The translations under genes were made by a program, and so were the position numbers. Under the pieces are notes generated by a model. That model saw only the letters and a list, made by a program, of their open reading frames with translations, was not told the DNA's origin and ran no database searches. From Rhodophyticola sp017644125 (GTDB taxonomy: Bacteria > Pseudomonadota > Alphaproteobacteria > Rhodobacterales > Rhodobacteraceae): DNA of 64,000 nucleotides. The stretch is from assembly GCF_042140125.1 (NCBI RefSeq), contig NZ_CP159473.1. The stretch is one strand, 5' to 3'. Shown here piece by piece: positions 46,620-55,805 of the stretch (its first letter is position 1; every line of letters starts with the position of its first letter).

Positions 46620-46934
46620 TCACTCAGTTGTCACAATGACGGGCACGCCATTGAGGGTTGCGGCAATGGGTGCGGCGTCCAGCGAGTCACTTGATCGAAG
46701 AGCACCGTCATAGGGTGGCGGGCAGTAGATGTCAGCCCAAATCGGAGCCGATGGCGTTAGCCCCGGAGTAAAGCCCCTGCAGTGCGTTCCGTTGCTCAAC
46801 CGCACCTGAACGTTACACCCAACAAAGCAAAATCCTTGTCGCATCGAAGCGATTTCCTGGCCATCGGCATCGCTGATCGAGAATGACGGCCCACAGGCAG
46901 TAACCAGCATCAGAAGAGTTGTGCTTACTGTCAT
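46620..46934 (-). CDS. Putative lipoprotein upstream of ureC
   Basis: 104 residues, MTVSTTLLMLVTACGPSFSI..., with a short signal and lipobox LVTAC (Cys14). The mature part has four further cysteines (CFVGC, HCRGF and YCPPP). It has lower GC than its neighbours. Its stop overlaps the ureC leader and its ATGA start overlaps a possible upstream stop. No family recognised; not part of the standard urease operon. Confidence 0.55.
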   Translation of the reverse strand: MTVSTTLLMLVTACGPSFSISDADGQEIASMRQGFCFVGCNVQVRLSNGTHCRGFTPGLTPSAPIWADIYCPPPYDGALRSSDSLDAAPIAATLNGVPVIVTTE

Positions 46935-47302
46935 TCGTCGAAAACGTGCGGCATGGCCAAACTCACGGTCACGCTGAGCGCACCATTCTCGATCTGCCAA
47001 GACCGTGAGCGCCATCGACGGGCCGCGGGGCGTCGAACCGACCTCTGAGCGAAGTCGATTTATGGCAGCCAGGTCAGAAGACCCTCCGAGCGGCGCGCCC
47101 AGATCAACCCAATCGACGTGCCGGGGGGCGGCCCGTAGATGGCGCGGCGGCCTGCGGCCGCTGTTAACGCGCTGGGTGCTCCGCACGACCAGGGCGACCC
47201 GTCCCCTTTCGGCGGATCCTGCTGCGCAAGATCGCCTGTCGGGCGATGTATGGCGCGACGCGCGACGCGCTTGATTCCGCGCCGGGGTGCTGCGGCCGAA
47301 CC
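46932..47302. other. Gap between the carboxymuconolactone decarboxylase-like and lipoprotein genes; possible damaged ORF
   Basis: 370 bases without an intact gene. On the minus strand, PLGGSSDLAAINRLRSE runs toward ALSVTVSLAMPHVFDE, in two frames that join if one base near 46990 is removed; the TGA then overlaps the lipoprotein ATG (ATGA). This might be a small secreted-protein gene with a read error, as in the neighbouring ureC. The rest of the gap shows no clear signal. Confidence 0.3.
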
Positions 47303-47698
47303 TCACGCCTTGAACCCCTCGTCCACCTCGACCCCCAGCCCCTGCACCAGCCCATTCGTCTGCATCGCCATCCCGATCACGGCCAGCAATTCGCCATGCT
47401 GCTCCGGCGTCATCCCCTTGGCCTTCGCGGCCGCCGTGTGGCTGTGGATGCAGTAGGAACACCCGTTCGCCGTGGAGACCGCGACGTAGAGCATCTCCTT
47501 GACCAGCGGGTCGAGCGCCCCCGGGGCCATGACCACCTTCAACCGCTCCCATGTCGCCTTCAGCAGAGCCGGGTCATGGGCCAGCGCGCGCCAGAAATTG
47601 TTGATGTGATCGGTGCCGCGTGTGGCCCGGATATCGTCGAACACGGCGCGGGCCGTGTCGCTCAACTCGTCATCGCGCAAAAGCCGGACGGTGCCCAT
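47303..47698 (-). CDS. Carboxymuconolactone decarboxylase family protein (AhpD-like)
   Basis: 131 residues from ATG 47698 (MGTVRLLRDDELSDTA). All-helical AhpD fold with the catalytic thiol/His motif CSYCIHSH (about 86-93). FWRALAHDPALLKATWERLK and ALDPLVKEMLYVAVSTANG precede it. The family includes peroxidase-like disulfide reductases. It lies in the urease operon, an unusual neighbour, and could be an independent stress gene. Confidence 0.8.
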   Translation of the reverse strand: MGTVRLLRDDELSDTARAVFDDIRATRGTDHINNFWRALAHDPALLKATWERLKVVMAPGALDPLVKEMLYVAVSTANGCSYCIHSHTAAAKAKGMTPEQHGELLAVIGMAMQTNGLVQGLGVEVDEGFKA

Positions 47699-47749
47699 CG
47701 CTACCCCCTCCCGGCCCGCGCGATCGCCGCCGCCTCGCCCCACGGCATC

Positions 47750-48061
47750 TCAGCGTCTCCTCTGCGGGCCGCGCCGCGCCAGCCGCCGCCGGTTCGTCGC
47801 CGCGTGCCGGTTGAGCGGTGCGACGGTGGCGGACACCACATTGGCCGGGGGCTGGCCTCGCAGCATCGCCTCCACCCCGCGGCCGGTCGCCTCGACGAAT
47901 GCGCCCGGTTTTTCCCGCATCATCCGCCAGCTTTCGTCAAACGGTGTGTTCCACGCGCCCGCCAGCCCCATCATCCGCATCCAGATGACCGAACTGGCCT
48001 CCACACCCAGTTGCGCAAGCTCGAACCCGGCGCGCCAGTAATCGAACGGAGAGGATTTCAT
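47750..48061 (-). CDS. Small helical protein coupled to ureB, unknown
   Basis: 103 residues, MKSSPFDYWRAGFELAQLGV.... Aromatic/hydrophobic helix, with SSVIWMRMMGLAGAWNTPFDE and a basic C-terminus (HAATNRRRLARRGPQRRR). The ATGA overlap with ureB is a coupling signal. Similar small ORFs of this type in relatives carry names like 'antifreeze protein', which I regard as uninformative. Role unknown. Confidence 0.6.
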   Translation of the reverse strand: MKSSPFDYWRAGFELAQLGVEASSVIWMRMMGLAGAWNTPFDESWRMMREKPGAFVEATGRGVEAMLRGQPPANVVSATVAPLNRHAATNRRRLARRGPQRRR

Positions 48062-48363
48062 AATGCCCCCATGACCTTCTGATTGAAGCCCCAGACGATC
48101 CGGTCCCCACCATAGGGCACCAGTTGCACATCGCGGGTCTGGCCCGGTTCGAACCGGACGGCGGTGCCGGCGGGGATGTCCAGCCGGTGGCCGCGCGCCG
48201 CATCGCGGTCGAAGCTCAGCGCCTCGTTGGCCTCGGCGAAATGGTAATGGCTGCCGACCTGCACCGGCCGGTCGCCCGCATTCGCCACGCGCAACGTGAC
48301 CGCCGCACGGTCCGCATTGAGCGTGATGTCGCCCGGCGCGGCGATGATCTCTCCGGGGATCAT
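48058..48363 (-). CDS. ureB: Urease beta subunit UreB
   Basis: 101 residues. MIPGEIIAAPGDITLNADRA at the start, VGSHYHFAEANEALSFDRD (about 38-56) and GTAVRFEPGQTRDVQLVPYG (about 68-87) are the UreB signatures. Structural subunit of the urease trimer. It overlaps the preceding membrane-protein gene and the following small gene by four bases each. Confidence 0.95.
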   Translation of the reverse strand: MIPGEIIAAPGDITLNADRAAVTLRVANAGDRPVQVGSHYHFAEANEALSFDRDAARGHRLDIPAGTAVRFEPGQTRDVQLVPYGGDRIVWGFNQKVMGAL

Positions 48364-48911
48364 GATTTGGGCGTCCGGGATCGGGTCTTGCGCTTGGACG
48401 GGCCGGCCTTCGCGGGCGCGGTCTCTTCCGCGGACGGGGTATCCTCGGCGGGCGCGGCGTCCTCGGCCGGTGCGGCATCCTCCGCGGGCACCGTATCTTC
48501 GGCGGGCGTCTCCGCCACCGGCTCCGTCTGCGGGGCCTCGGCCACGCTCACCGGTTCCGCCGCCACAACGCCTGCATCGGCCGGCGCAGCGGGGGAGGCC
48601 GCCGCCGCATAGCGCGCGCCCGTGCCCGGGTTTTCCGCTACGCCCGGGTTCACGATCGCCCTGTAGATACTCTTGCCGAAAAGCCCGCCAAGCGCGCCCA
48701 GCAACAGCAGGAACGCCGCGCTGTCCCCGCCGAGAAGCCAGACCAGGATCGCCGCCGCCATCAGCAGCAACACCAGCGTCAGCATGTCGTATTCGGTCTT
48801 GCCGACGGGGATTTCGGCCTGCACCAGCTCTTTGAGCACCCGTTTGACATGCGGTTCGGCCATCGGTGTCAGATAGCCCGCGACCGCCCCCAGGATCAGG
48901 TTCCACAACAT
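48360..48911 (-). CDS. Membrane protein between ureA and ureB
   Basis: 183 residues. N-terminal half: three hydrophobic segments (about 1-16, 45-62, 66-80). C-terminal half (about 95-183) is an acidic Ala/Pro/Glu repeat, with several DAAPAEDAAPAE-like units, and a basic end. It splits the ureA-ureB pair; the ATGA overlap with ureB suggests a real operon member. No family recognised; it might be a urease-linked nickel or ammonium membrane factor, but this is a guess. Confidence 0.65.
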   Translation of the reverse strand: MLWNLILGAVAGYLTPMAEPHVKRVLKELVQAEIPVGKTEYDMLTLVLLLMAAAILVWLLGGDSAAFLLLLGALGGLFGKSIYRAIVNPGVAENPGTGARYAAAASPAAPADAGVVAAEPVSVAEAPQTEPVAETPAEDTVPAEDAAPAEDAAPAEDTPSAEETAPAKAGPSKRKTRSRTPKS

Positions 48912-49036
48912 CCGTCTCTACTCCTTTGCCACAGCAGCTTTGCGCGGGGCCCGGAAGCGGGCCCGCCCCCGACGATACCACAGACCGGCGGAGCGTGCGG
49001 GCGATTGGGATGTCGCAGGCATGCCGGCCGCTCCGC

Positions 49037-49339
49037 TCATCGGATCGGGTGATGCACGGTCACCAGCTTGGTGCCGTCGGGAAATGTCGCCTCGACCTGA
49101 ACGTCATGGATCATCTCGGGCACCCCTTCCATGCATTGATCGGCGCGGATCACACCGGCGCCGGCGGCCATCAGATCGGCCACGCTCCGCCCGTCCCGCG
49201 CCCCTTCGATCACGAAATCCGTAATCAACGCGATGGCCTCGGGATGGTTCAGCCGGACACCGCGCTTCAGGCGGTTGCGCGCCACCATCGCGGCAAGGCT
49301 GATCAGCAGTTTGTCTTTTTCGCGGGGGGTCAGGTTCAT
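49037..49339 (-). CDS. ureA: Urease gamma subunit UreA
   Basis: 100 residues. MNLTPREKDKLLISLAAMVA, then NHPEAIALITDFVIEGARDG and DVQVEATFPDGTKLVTVHHP, are all UreA hallmarks. Structural subunit. It lies 16 bases after ureD and 125 bases before the membrane-protein gene. Confidence 0.97.
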   Translation of the reverse strand: MNLTPREKDKLLISLAAMVARNRLKRGVRLNHPEAIALITDFVIEGARDGRSVADLMAAGAGVIRADQCMEGVPEMIHDVQVEATFPDGTKLVTVHHPIR

Positions 49340-49355
49340 CCGGTCTCCTCGAAGC

Positions 49356-50168
49356 TCAAATCTGCCAGACCCGCGGCAGCGGCTGGCGGGTCAGAAAAGT
49401 CACGGCACGGGCCACGCAGCGGCGCAGGGCGAACGCATCCGCCGAGACAAGCCGCGCGGTCAGCCGCCCGCCCCAGACGGACGCCGCGGCCCGCACGCCA
49501 TCGGCGGGCAGGACCCGGCGAAGCCCCGCCAGCCGATCCACCGCATCGGGCGCAATCAGACTGAGGCTGGCCAGCGCCCGCGCCCCGTTCAGCCCGGCCG
49601 TGCCCGGGCGCATCAGGTCGGCGGCGTCCATCCGGACGGGTTCAAGCAGAACCAGCCGCCCGCCCCGGCGCACCGCCCGCCGGTCGCGCAGATGCAGATC
49701 GGTCAGCGTCTCGCCCATCGCCATCCGGCCCAGAACCAGCGTTTCCAGCATCACCAGCGTAGCATCCGACGCCATCTCCACCTGCAGATCCCGCTCCAGC
49801 GCGGCGCCGTCGAAGAGGATCAGTTCCTGCGGCAGCCAATGCAGCTCCGCGCCCGCGCCCAATGTCAGCCGGGTGCGCACCCGCCCCACCCCGCCCGCGG
49901 CGCGATAGGCACGCTCGGCGGTCTGCGTGGTGCCCACAGCCCGGCTTCCCGGGGCCAGATCCAGCGCGTAATCCAGCCTGTCGCCGCCGGTGATCCCGCC
50001 GCTTGTGTTCAGAAACACCACCTCGGGCCAGCGACCATGCATCCGGGGCAGCATCGCCTTGGCCGCGCCTTCCTGATGCAGATGGGTCAGCCGGCCATCG
50101 GCCATCGCCACCCGGGCCCGCCCGCGGGTGCGTTGCAAACCGGTGGCGGTGCTGGTTGCGTCGAACAT
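49356..50168 (-). CDS. ureD: Urease accessory protein UreD
   Basis: 270 residues from ATG 50168 (MFDATSTATGLQRTRGRARV). UreD/UreH binds apo-urease and recruits UreF and UreG. HGRWPEVVFLNTSGGITGGD (about 44-63), GAELHWLPQELILFDGAALE, and the C-terminal FLTRQPLPRVW are typical. First gene of the urease operon, divergent from pyrC, 177 bases between starts. Confidence 0.92.
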   Translation of the reverse strand: MFDATSTATGLQRTRGRARVAMADGRLTHLHQEGAAKAMLPRMHGRWPEVVFLNTSGGITGGDRLDYALDLAPGSRAVGTTQTAERAYRAAGGVGRVRTRLTLGAGAELHWLPQELILFDGAALERDLQVEMASDATLVMLETLVLGRMAMGETLTDLHLRDRRAVRRGGRLVLLEPVRMDAADLMRPGTAGLNGARALASLSLIAPDAVDRLAGLRRVLPADGVRAAASVWGGRLTARLVSADAFALRRCVARAVTFLTRQPLPRVWQI

Positions 50169-50345
50169 CGGCCAAGCTTTGGCACGCTTTCGGATGGTGA
50201 CAAGCGGTCCCCTACCGGACCCGCCCGCGCCTTGCAGATTCGCCCAAAATTCAGGCAAAGCGCCGCGAGAATCGGCAGGCCGCGCATGGCGCTGCGGCGG
50301 ACTTCCCCCTTGGCAACGCCGCCGCCCCGGTGTAGCGGAGAGGTC

Positions 50346-51383
50346 ATGACCTCACTTCGTCTCCGCCGCCCCGACGACTGGCACCTGCACCTGCGCGATG
50401 GCGCCATGCTGGAGGCCGTTCTGCCCGAAACCGCCCGCCATTTCGCCCGCGCGATCATCATGCCCAATCTGGTGCCGCCCGTGGTCCGCGGGAGCGATGC
50501 CGCCGCCTATCGCGACCGGATCCTCGCGGCCCTGCCCGAAGGCGCCGATTTCACCCCGCTGATGACGCTCTATCTGACCGAGGAGACCGATGCCCGCGAC
50601 GTGGCCGCCGCCCATGCCAGCGGACTGGTCACGGCGGTCAAGCTCTACCCCGCGGGGGCAACCACCAATTCCGCCTCGGGTGTGACCGATTTCGACCGGG
50701 TGCGCGGCGTTCTGGAAACGATGGCCGAGATCGGCCTGCCGCTGTGCATCCACGGCGAAGTGACCGATCCGCAGGTCGATATCTTCGACCGCGAACAGGT
50801 GTTTCTGGACAAGGTGCTCGACCCGCTCCGCCGCGCCACGCCCGGCCTGACGGTCACGCTGGAACATATCACCACCAGCCATGGTATCGACTATGTTGCT
50901 GATGCGGATGGCAAAATCGCCGGAACCATCACCACCCACCACCTGATGATCAACCGAAATCATATTCTCGCAGGCGGGATCCGGCCGCATTACTACTGCC
51001 TGCCGGTCGCCAAGCGGAACACCCATCAGCAGGCGCTGCGCCGGGCCGCGACCTCGGGCAATCCGCGCTTCTTTCTGGGCACCGATTCCGCGCCGCACAC
51101 GGATCCGAACAAGGAAAGCGCATGTGGCTGCGCCGGCTGCTTCACCGCCACGAACACGCTCTCCTGCCTCGCCCATGTGTTCGAGGAGGAGAACGCGCTC
51201 GACCGGCTTGAAGGCTTCACCTCGCTGCACGGCCCCGCCCATTACGGGCTGCCCCCGAATACGGACATGATCACCCTCACCAGACAGGCCACGCCGGTCG
51301 CCTACCCCGCCAAGCTCGACACCGGCGACGGGCCGGTCACCCTGTTCGATCCCGGCCACCCGCTGTACTGGGCCGTGACCTGA
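50346..51383 (+). CDS. pyrC: Dihydroorotase
   Basis: 345 residues, class II type of pyrimidine synthesis. Zinc and active-site motifs: DWHLHLRDG (about 11-19), the carboxylated Lys in AVKLYPAGATTNS (about 98-110), LPLCIHGE, LEHITTSHG and TITTHHLMINRN. The C-terminal LGTDSAPH motif supplies the catalytic Asp. The frame runs open far upstream over ureD, but the Dho fold begins at this ATG. pyrE lies 67 bases downstream, so the two form a pyrimidine pair. Confidence 0.96.
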   Translation: MTSLRLRRPDDWHLHLRDGAMLEAVLPETARHFARAIIMPNLVPPVVRGSDAAAYRDRILAALPEGADFTPLMTLYLTEETDARDVAAAHASGLVTAVKLYPAGATTNSASGVTDFDRVRGVLETMAEIGLPLCIHGEVTDPQVDIFDREQVFLDKVLDPLRRATPGLTVTLEHITTSHGIDYVADADGKIAGTITTHHLMINRNHILAGGIRPHYYCLPVAKRNTHQQALRRAATSGNPRFFLGTDSAPHTDPNKESACGCAGCFTATNTLSCLAHVFEEENALDRLEGFTSLHGPAHYGLPPNTDMITLTRQATPVAYPAKLDTGDGPVTLFDPGHPLYWAVT

Positions 51384-51450
51384 CCGCACCTTCGCTTTCG
51401 ACACATGGCCGCCGGAGGCATCCCGCGGCCCGCTAAGGAGACCCGCGCCG

Positions 51451-52131
51451 ATGATCCCCGCTACCTATCTTTCTCCCGCTGACATGGCGCAGATGACCGC
51501 CCGCATGCTGCTGGATATCCGCGCCGTCCACTTCAACGCGACCGAGCCCTTCACCCATGCCTCGGGCAAGCAGGCCCCGACCTATATCGACTGCCGCAAG
51601 CTGATCTCCTACCCGCGCATCCGCTCCACGCTGATGGATTTCCTGACCTGCACGATCCTGCGCAATGCCGGGCTGGAAGCCTTCGACAATATCGCGGGCG
51701 GCGAAACCGCGGGCATCCCCTTCGCCGCGCTTGTCGCCGAACGCATGGCGCTGCCGATGACCTATGTGCGCAAGAAGCCCAAAGGCTATGGCCGCGACGC
51801 CCAGATCGAAGGCCAGATGAACGAGGGCGAGCGGGTCCTGCTGGTGGAGGATCTGACGACCGATGGCGGGTCGAAGCTGAAATTCGTCGAGGCAATCCGC
51901 AAGGCCGGCGCAAGCTGCAACCACACGGCGGTGGTTTTCTTCTACGACATCTTTCCCGATACGGTGAAGACGCTGGCCGCGGAGGGTGTGGCGCTCCATT
52001 ACCTCTGCACCTGGGCCGATGTGGTGGCCGAGGCGCGCCGCGCCGGCGATTTCGACGAGGACACGCTGACCGAGGTGGAGCGATTCCTTGCCGCGCCCGA
52101 TGCCTGGCAAGCCGCACGTGGCGGCGCCTGA
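51451..52131 (+). CDS. pyrE: Orotate phosphoribosyltransferase
   Basis: 226 residues, adds PRPP ribose phosphate to orotate. VLLVEDLTTDGGSKLKFVEA (about 130-149) is the PRPP-binding motif. HASGKQAPTYIDCRKLISYP and AGGETAGIPFAALVAERM complete the type I OPRT pattern. A GGAGACC site lies near the ATG. Confidence 0.95.
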   Translation: MIPATYLSPADMAQMTARMLLDIRAVHFNATEPFTHASGKQAPTYIDCRKLISYPRIRSTLMDFLTCTILRNAGLEAFDNIAGGETAGIPFAALVAERMALPMTYVRKKPKGYGRDAQIEGQMNEGERVLLVEDLTTDGGSKLKFVEAIRKAGASCNHTAVVFFYDIFPDTVKTLAAEGVALHYLCTWADVVAEARRAGDFDEDTLTEVERFLAAPDAWQAARGGA

Positions 52132-52355
52132 TCCCGGACCGCGGGAATAAATCGCGGGCGTGGTCTTTGCGCCACGCCGCCGGCCGGCAGACACCAGATG
52201 TTGACGCGGGCAGGCGAAGTAAGGCAATATGCGCCCCTGATTTCGGCCCACAGGCTATCCACAGGGATATCCAGATTGACCCCCGCGCGGCGGCTCCTGT
52301 AGGCCCGTGACCACTGTCGGGGGCAGCGATCCAAAGCAAAAACAGGGGCAGCGTC

Positions 52356-53858
52356 ATGAACGAGGTGAAGGCCATCAACCCGACCGGTGCCGCGCTGGAT
52401 GCCGCGCCCGAGCTGCCCCATAATATCGAGGCCGAACAGCAGCTTCTGGGCGCGATCCTGTCCTCCAACGACGTGCTGGACCGGGTCGACGATCTGGTCA
52501 AACCCGATCATTTCTACGATCCCGTGCATGGCGAGATCTTCGCCACCGCCGCCAGCCGGATCACCAAGGGCCTGCAGACCGACGCCACCACACTCAAGAA
52601 CTTCCTTGCCGATCACCCGGGGCTGAAGGATCTGGGCGGCGCGGAATATCTGCTGCGCCTGCAGCTTTCCGCCATCGCCACCTCCGCCGCGCGCGACTAC
52701 GCGCAGCTGATCCACGATCTGGCGCTGCGGCGCGAACTGATCGATCTGGGCCGCACCATCGCCGACCGGGCGCAGACCGTGCGCGACGACGCCACCCCCG
52801 ATGAGCAGATCGTCGAAGCGGAGGCCGACCTGTTCAAGCTCGCCTCTTCCGGCACCACCTCGCGCGGTTTTCAGAGCTTCCTGCGCGCGCTGACCGATGC
52901 GGTCGATATCGCCAATGCCGCCTATAACCGGGGCGGCGGGCTGGCCGGCATCTCCACCGGCCTTGTCGACATGGACAAGATGTTGGGCGGGCTGCACAAT
53001 TCCGACCTGCTGATCCTTGCCGGGCGGCCGTCGATGGGCAAGACATCGCTGGCCACCAACATCGCCTTCAACGTGGCAAAATCGTGGAAGCGCGGACAGA
53101 AGCCCGATGGCTCCGAGGGTACGGTGGACGGGGGCGTGGTGGGGTTCTTCTCGCTGGAGATGTCGGCCGCGCAGCTTGCGCAGCGGGTGCTGTCCGAGGC
53201 CGCCGAGGTGCCCTCCGAACTGATCCGCAAGGGCGACCTGAACGAGCAGGAGTTCCAGCGTTACCTGCGCGCGGCGCAGGATCTGGAAAGCTGCCCGCTT
53301 TACATCGACGACACGCCCGCCCTGCCGATCAGCCAGCTGGCCGCCCGCGCCCGGCGGCTGAAACGTTCGCCGCAGGGTCTGGATCTTCTGATCGTCGATT
53401 ATCTCCAGCTTCTGCGCGGCGGCGGAAAATCGGAAAACCGGGTCAACGAGGTCTCGGAGATCACCCAAGGGCTGAAGGCGGTCGCCAAGGAGTTGAACAT
53501 CCCCGTGATCGCCCTGTCGCAGCTTTCCCGGCAGGTGGAACAACGCGAGGACAAGCGCCCGCAACTGAGCGACCTGCGTGAATCCGGGTTGATCGAACAG
53601 GATGCAGATGTGGTGATGTTCGTCTATCGCGGCGAATACTACAAAGAGCGCGAGAAACCCGGCGAGGATAATCTTGAGGCCATGGCCAAATGGCAGCAGG
53701 AGATGGAGCAACTGCACGGAAAGGCCGAAGTGATCATCGGCAAGCAGCGTCACGGCCCCGTTGGGTCGGTCGATCTCAGCTTCGAGGGCCGCTTCACCCG
53801 GTTCGGCAATCTGGTCAAACCGTGGCAGGCGGCGGTCGAAGGCGACGGGTTCCGCTGA
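52356..53858 (+). CDS. dnaB: Replicative DNA helicase DnaB
   Basis: 500 residues, hexameric fork helicase. N-terminal domain: PHNIEAEQQLLGAILSSNDV (about 21-40). RecA-like domain: ILAGRPSMGKTSLATNIAFN (Walker A, about 222-241), LLIVDYLQLLRGGG (Walker B) and VIALSQLSRQVEQREDKRPQ. A CTATCCACA box (52255-52263), one mismatch from a DnaA box, lies about 95 bases upstream in the 224-base gap after pyrE. Confidence 0.96.
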   Translation: MNEVKAINPTGAALDAAPELPHNIEAEQQLLGAILSSNDVLDRVDDLVKPDHFYDPVHGEIFATAASRITKGLQTDATTLKNFLADHPGLKDLGGAEYLLRLQLSAIATSAARDYAQLIHDLALRRELIDLGRTIADRAQTVRDDATPDEQIVEAEADLFKLASSGTTSRGFQSFLRALTDAVDIANAAYNRGGGLAGISTGLVDMDKMLGGLHNSDLLILAGRPSMGKTSLATNIAFNVAKSWKRGQKPDGSEGTVDGGVVGFFSLEMSAAQLAQRVLSEAAEVPSELIRKGDLNEQEFQRYLRAAQDLESCPLYIDDTPALPISQLAARARRLKRSPQGLDLLIVDYLQLLRGGGKSENRVNEVSEITQGLKAVAKELNIPVIALSQLSRQVEQREDKRPQLSDLRESGLIEQDADVVMFVYRGEYYKEREKPGEDNLEAMAKWQQEMEQLHGKAEVIIGKQRHGPVGSVDLSFEGRFTRFGNLVKPWQAAVEGDGFR

Positions 53859-53979
53859 AAGCCCGGCAGCGGCGGGCCATCTCATGGCGGGAGGCCTCCT
53901 GCGGCGTCTTGCACCCGAAAAGGCCCGCGCCGGCGCATGGGCCTTGACGCCTCTGCCCGGAACGCGGACAGAAGAGCCC

Positions 53980-55026
53980 ATGGCATGCGGGCAGCTTCAT
54001 ATCGATCTGGATGCGGTGATCGCCAACTGGCGGGCGATGGATGCCCTGTCGGCGGGCGAAACCGGTGCGGTGGTCAAGGCCGATGGCTATGGGCTGGGCG
54101 CGGCGCATGTGGCCCGCGCACTGGCCGGTGCGGGCGCCCGCAGCTTTTTCGTGGCAACCGCGCGGGAGGGCGCCGATCTGCGCGACATCCTTGGCCCGTC
54201 GGCGGAGATCTACGTCTTTTCCGGTCATATGGCGGGCGATACCGATCCGATCCGCAACGCCGCGCTGATCCCGCTGCTCAACAGCGCCGAACAAGCCGCG
54301 CGCCACCGCAAGGCGCTGCCCGATGCGCCCTATGGCGTGCAGCTTGACACCGGCATGAACCGGCTGGGGATGGAAGCCGCAGACTGGGCCGGACTGCGCG
54401 ATGGGCTGGAAACCGGCCCGATGCGGCTTGTGATGAGCCATCTGGCCTGCGCCGACGAGGCCGCCCATCCGCAGAATGCCGCGCAACTGGCCGCCTTCAC
54501 CGCCATGACCGAGGGCGTCACCGTGCCCCGCTCCCTTGCTGCGACGGGCGGCATCCTGCTTGGGCGCGCATATCATTTCGACCTGACGCGCCCGGGGGTG
54601 GGGCTTTATGGCGGGCTGCCCTATGCCGCGGCCCGCCCCGCGATCCGCCTGTCCCTGCCGGTGGTGCAGGTCCGCGATCTCGCGCCCGGCGAAACGGTCG
54701 GCTATTCCGCGACCTACACCGCCCCGGCGCCGCGGAAGATCGCCACGGTGTCGGGCGGCTATGCCGACGGGCTGATCCGCGCGCTGAGCGGCCGGGCCAC
54801 GCTTTACGCGGGCGACACGCCCTGCCCGGTCGCGGGCCGCGTGTCGATGGACCTGATCACAGTGGACGTGACCGGCCTCCGTGACATGCCCGATCACCTC
54901 GATATCCTCTGCCCTGCGCAAACGGTCGACGATCTGGCCGAGGCCGCGGGCACCATCGGCTATGAAATCCTCACCTCTCTGGGCGCGCGCTATGACCGCC
55001 TGTATTCCGGGGGCACCACGGCATGA
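53980..55026 (+). CDS. alr: Alanine racemase
   Basis: 348 residues, PLP enzyme making D-alanine for peptidoglycan. The PLP lysine lies in AVVKADGYGLGAAHVAR (about 29-45), and the catalytic Tyr in VGYSATYTAPAP. Start ATG 53980 (MACGQLHIDLDAVIANW) is preceded by AGAAGAG. The stop overlaps the mlaE start by four bases. Confidence 0.94.
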   Translation: MACGQLHIDLDAVIANWRAMDALSAGETGAVVKADGYGLGAAHVARALAGAGARSFFVATAREGADLRDILGPSAEIYVFSGHMAGDTDPIRNAALIPLLNSAEQAARHRKALPDAPYGVQLDTGMNRLGMEAADWAGLRDGLETGPMRLVMSHLACADEAAHPQNAAQLAAFTAMTEGVTVPRSLAATGGILLGRAYHFDLTRPGVGLYGGLPYAAARPAIRLSLPVVQVRDLAPGETVGYSATYTAPAPRKIATVSGGYADGLIRALSGRATLYAGDTPCPVAGRVSMDLITVDVTGLRDMPDHLDILCPAQTVDDLAEAAGTIGYEILTSLGARYDRLYSGGTTA

Positions 55027-55805
55027 TCCTGCTTTCTCCGCTTGGGACGATCGGCCGTTCGACCCTGTCGATGCTTGGCTTGATCGGGCGCGTCGCGATC
55101 TATGCCGCGCAGGCGATCAGCCATCTGGTCCGCCCGCCCTTCTATCCGCGCGAATTCGCTCAGGCCCTGCTGCAGATCGGCTGGCTCAGCCTGCCGGTGG
55201 TGGGGCTGACCGCGCTGTTCACCGGCGGCGCGCTCGCCTTGCAGATCTACGCCGGCGGCGCGCGGTTCAACGCCGAGGCCGTGGTGCCCTCCATCGTGGC
55301 CATCGGCATGGTCCGCGAACTGGGGCCGGTTCTGGGCGGCCTGATGGTGGCCGGTCGTGTCGCCTCGGCCATCGCGGCCGAAATCGGAACGATGAAGGTG
55401 ACCGAGCAGATCGACGCGCTTGTCACGCTGTCGACGCACCCGATGAAGTACCTGACCGCGCCGCGGGTGCTGGCCGCCACGCTCAGCCTGCCGGTTCTGG
55501 TGGCCGTGGGCGACGTGATCGGCATCTTCGGCGGCTATCTGGTGGGGACCTCGCGGCTGGGGTTCAACCCGGCCACCTATCTCGACAACACGGTCGATTT
55601 CCTGGAGCTTTGGGATGTGCTTTCGGGCCTTGTAAAGGGGGCCGTCTTCGGCTTCATCGTGGCGCTGATGGGCTGCTATCACGGGATGAATTCGGGCCGC
55701 GGCGCCCGCGGTGTGGGGCGCGCCACCACCAACGCCGTCGTCTCGGCCTCGATCCTGATCCTGGCCTCGAACTACCTGCTGACGGAGCTGTTTTTCACCG
55801 CATGA
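55023..55805 (+). CDS. mlaE: MlaE-family ABC transporter permease
   Basis: 260 residues, multi-pass membrane protein of the DUF140/MlaE family. It carries GLTALFTGGALALQIYAGGA, GMVRELGPVLGGLMVAGRV (the MlaE signature), SAIAAEIGTMKVTEQIDALV and FVALMGCYHGM-like ends. With MlaF it imports phospholipid from the outer membrane. The gene is squeezed between alr and mlaF with four-base overlaps. Confidence 0.9.
   Translation: MILLSPLGTIGRSTLSMLGLIGRVAIYAAQAISHLVRPPFYPREFAQALLQIGWLSLPVVGLTALFTGGALALQIYAGGARFNAEAVVPSIVAIGMVRELGPVLGGLMVAGRVASAIAAEIGTMKVTEQIDALVTLSTHPMKYLTAPRVLAATLSLPVLVAVGDVIGIFGGYLVGTSRLGFNPATYLDNTVDFLELWDVLSGLVKGAVFGFIVALMGCYHGMNSGRGARGVGRATTNAVVSASILILASNYLLTELFFTA

Noticed and set aside
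46932..47302. Insertion-sequence remnant near ureC
   Set aside because: No transposase motif, terminal repeats or target duplication could be found.
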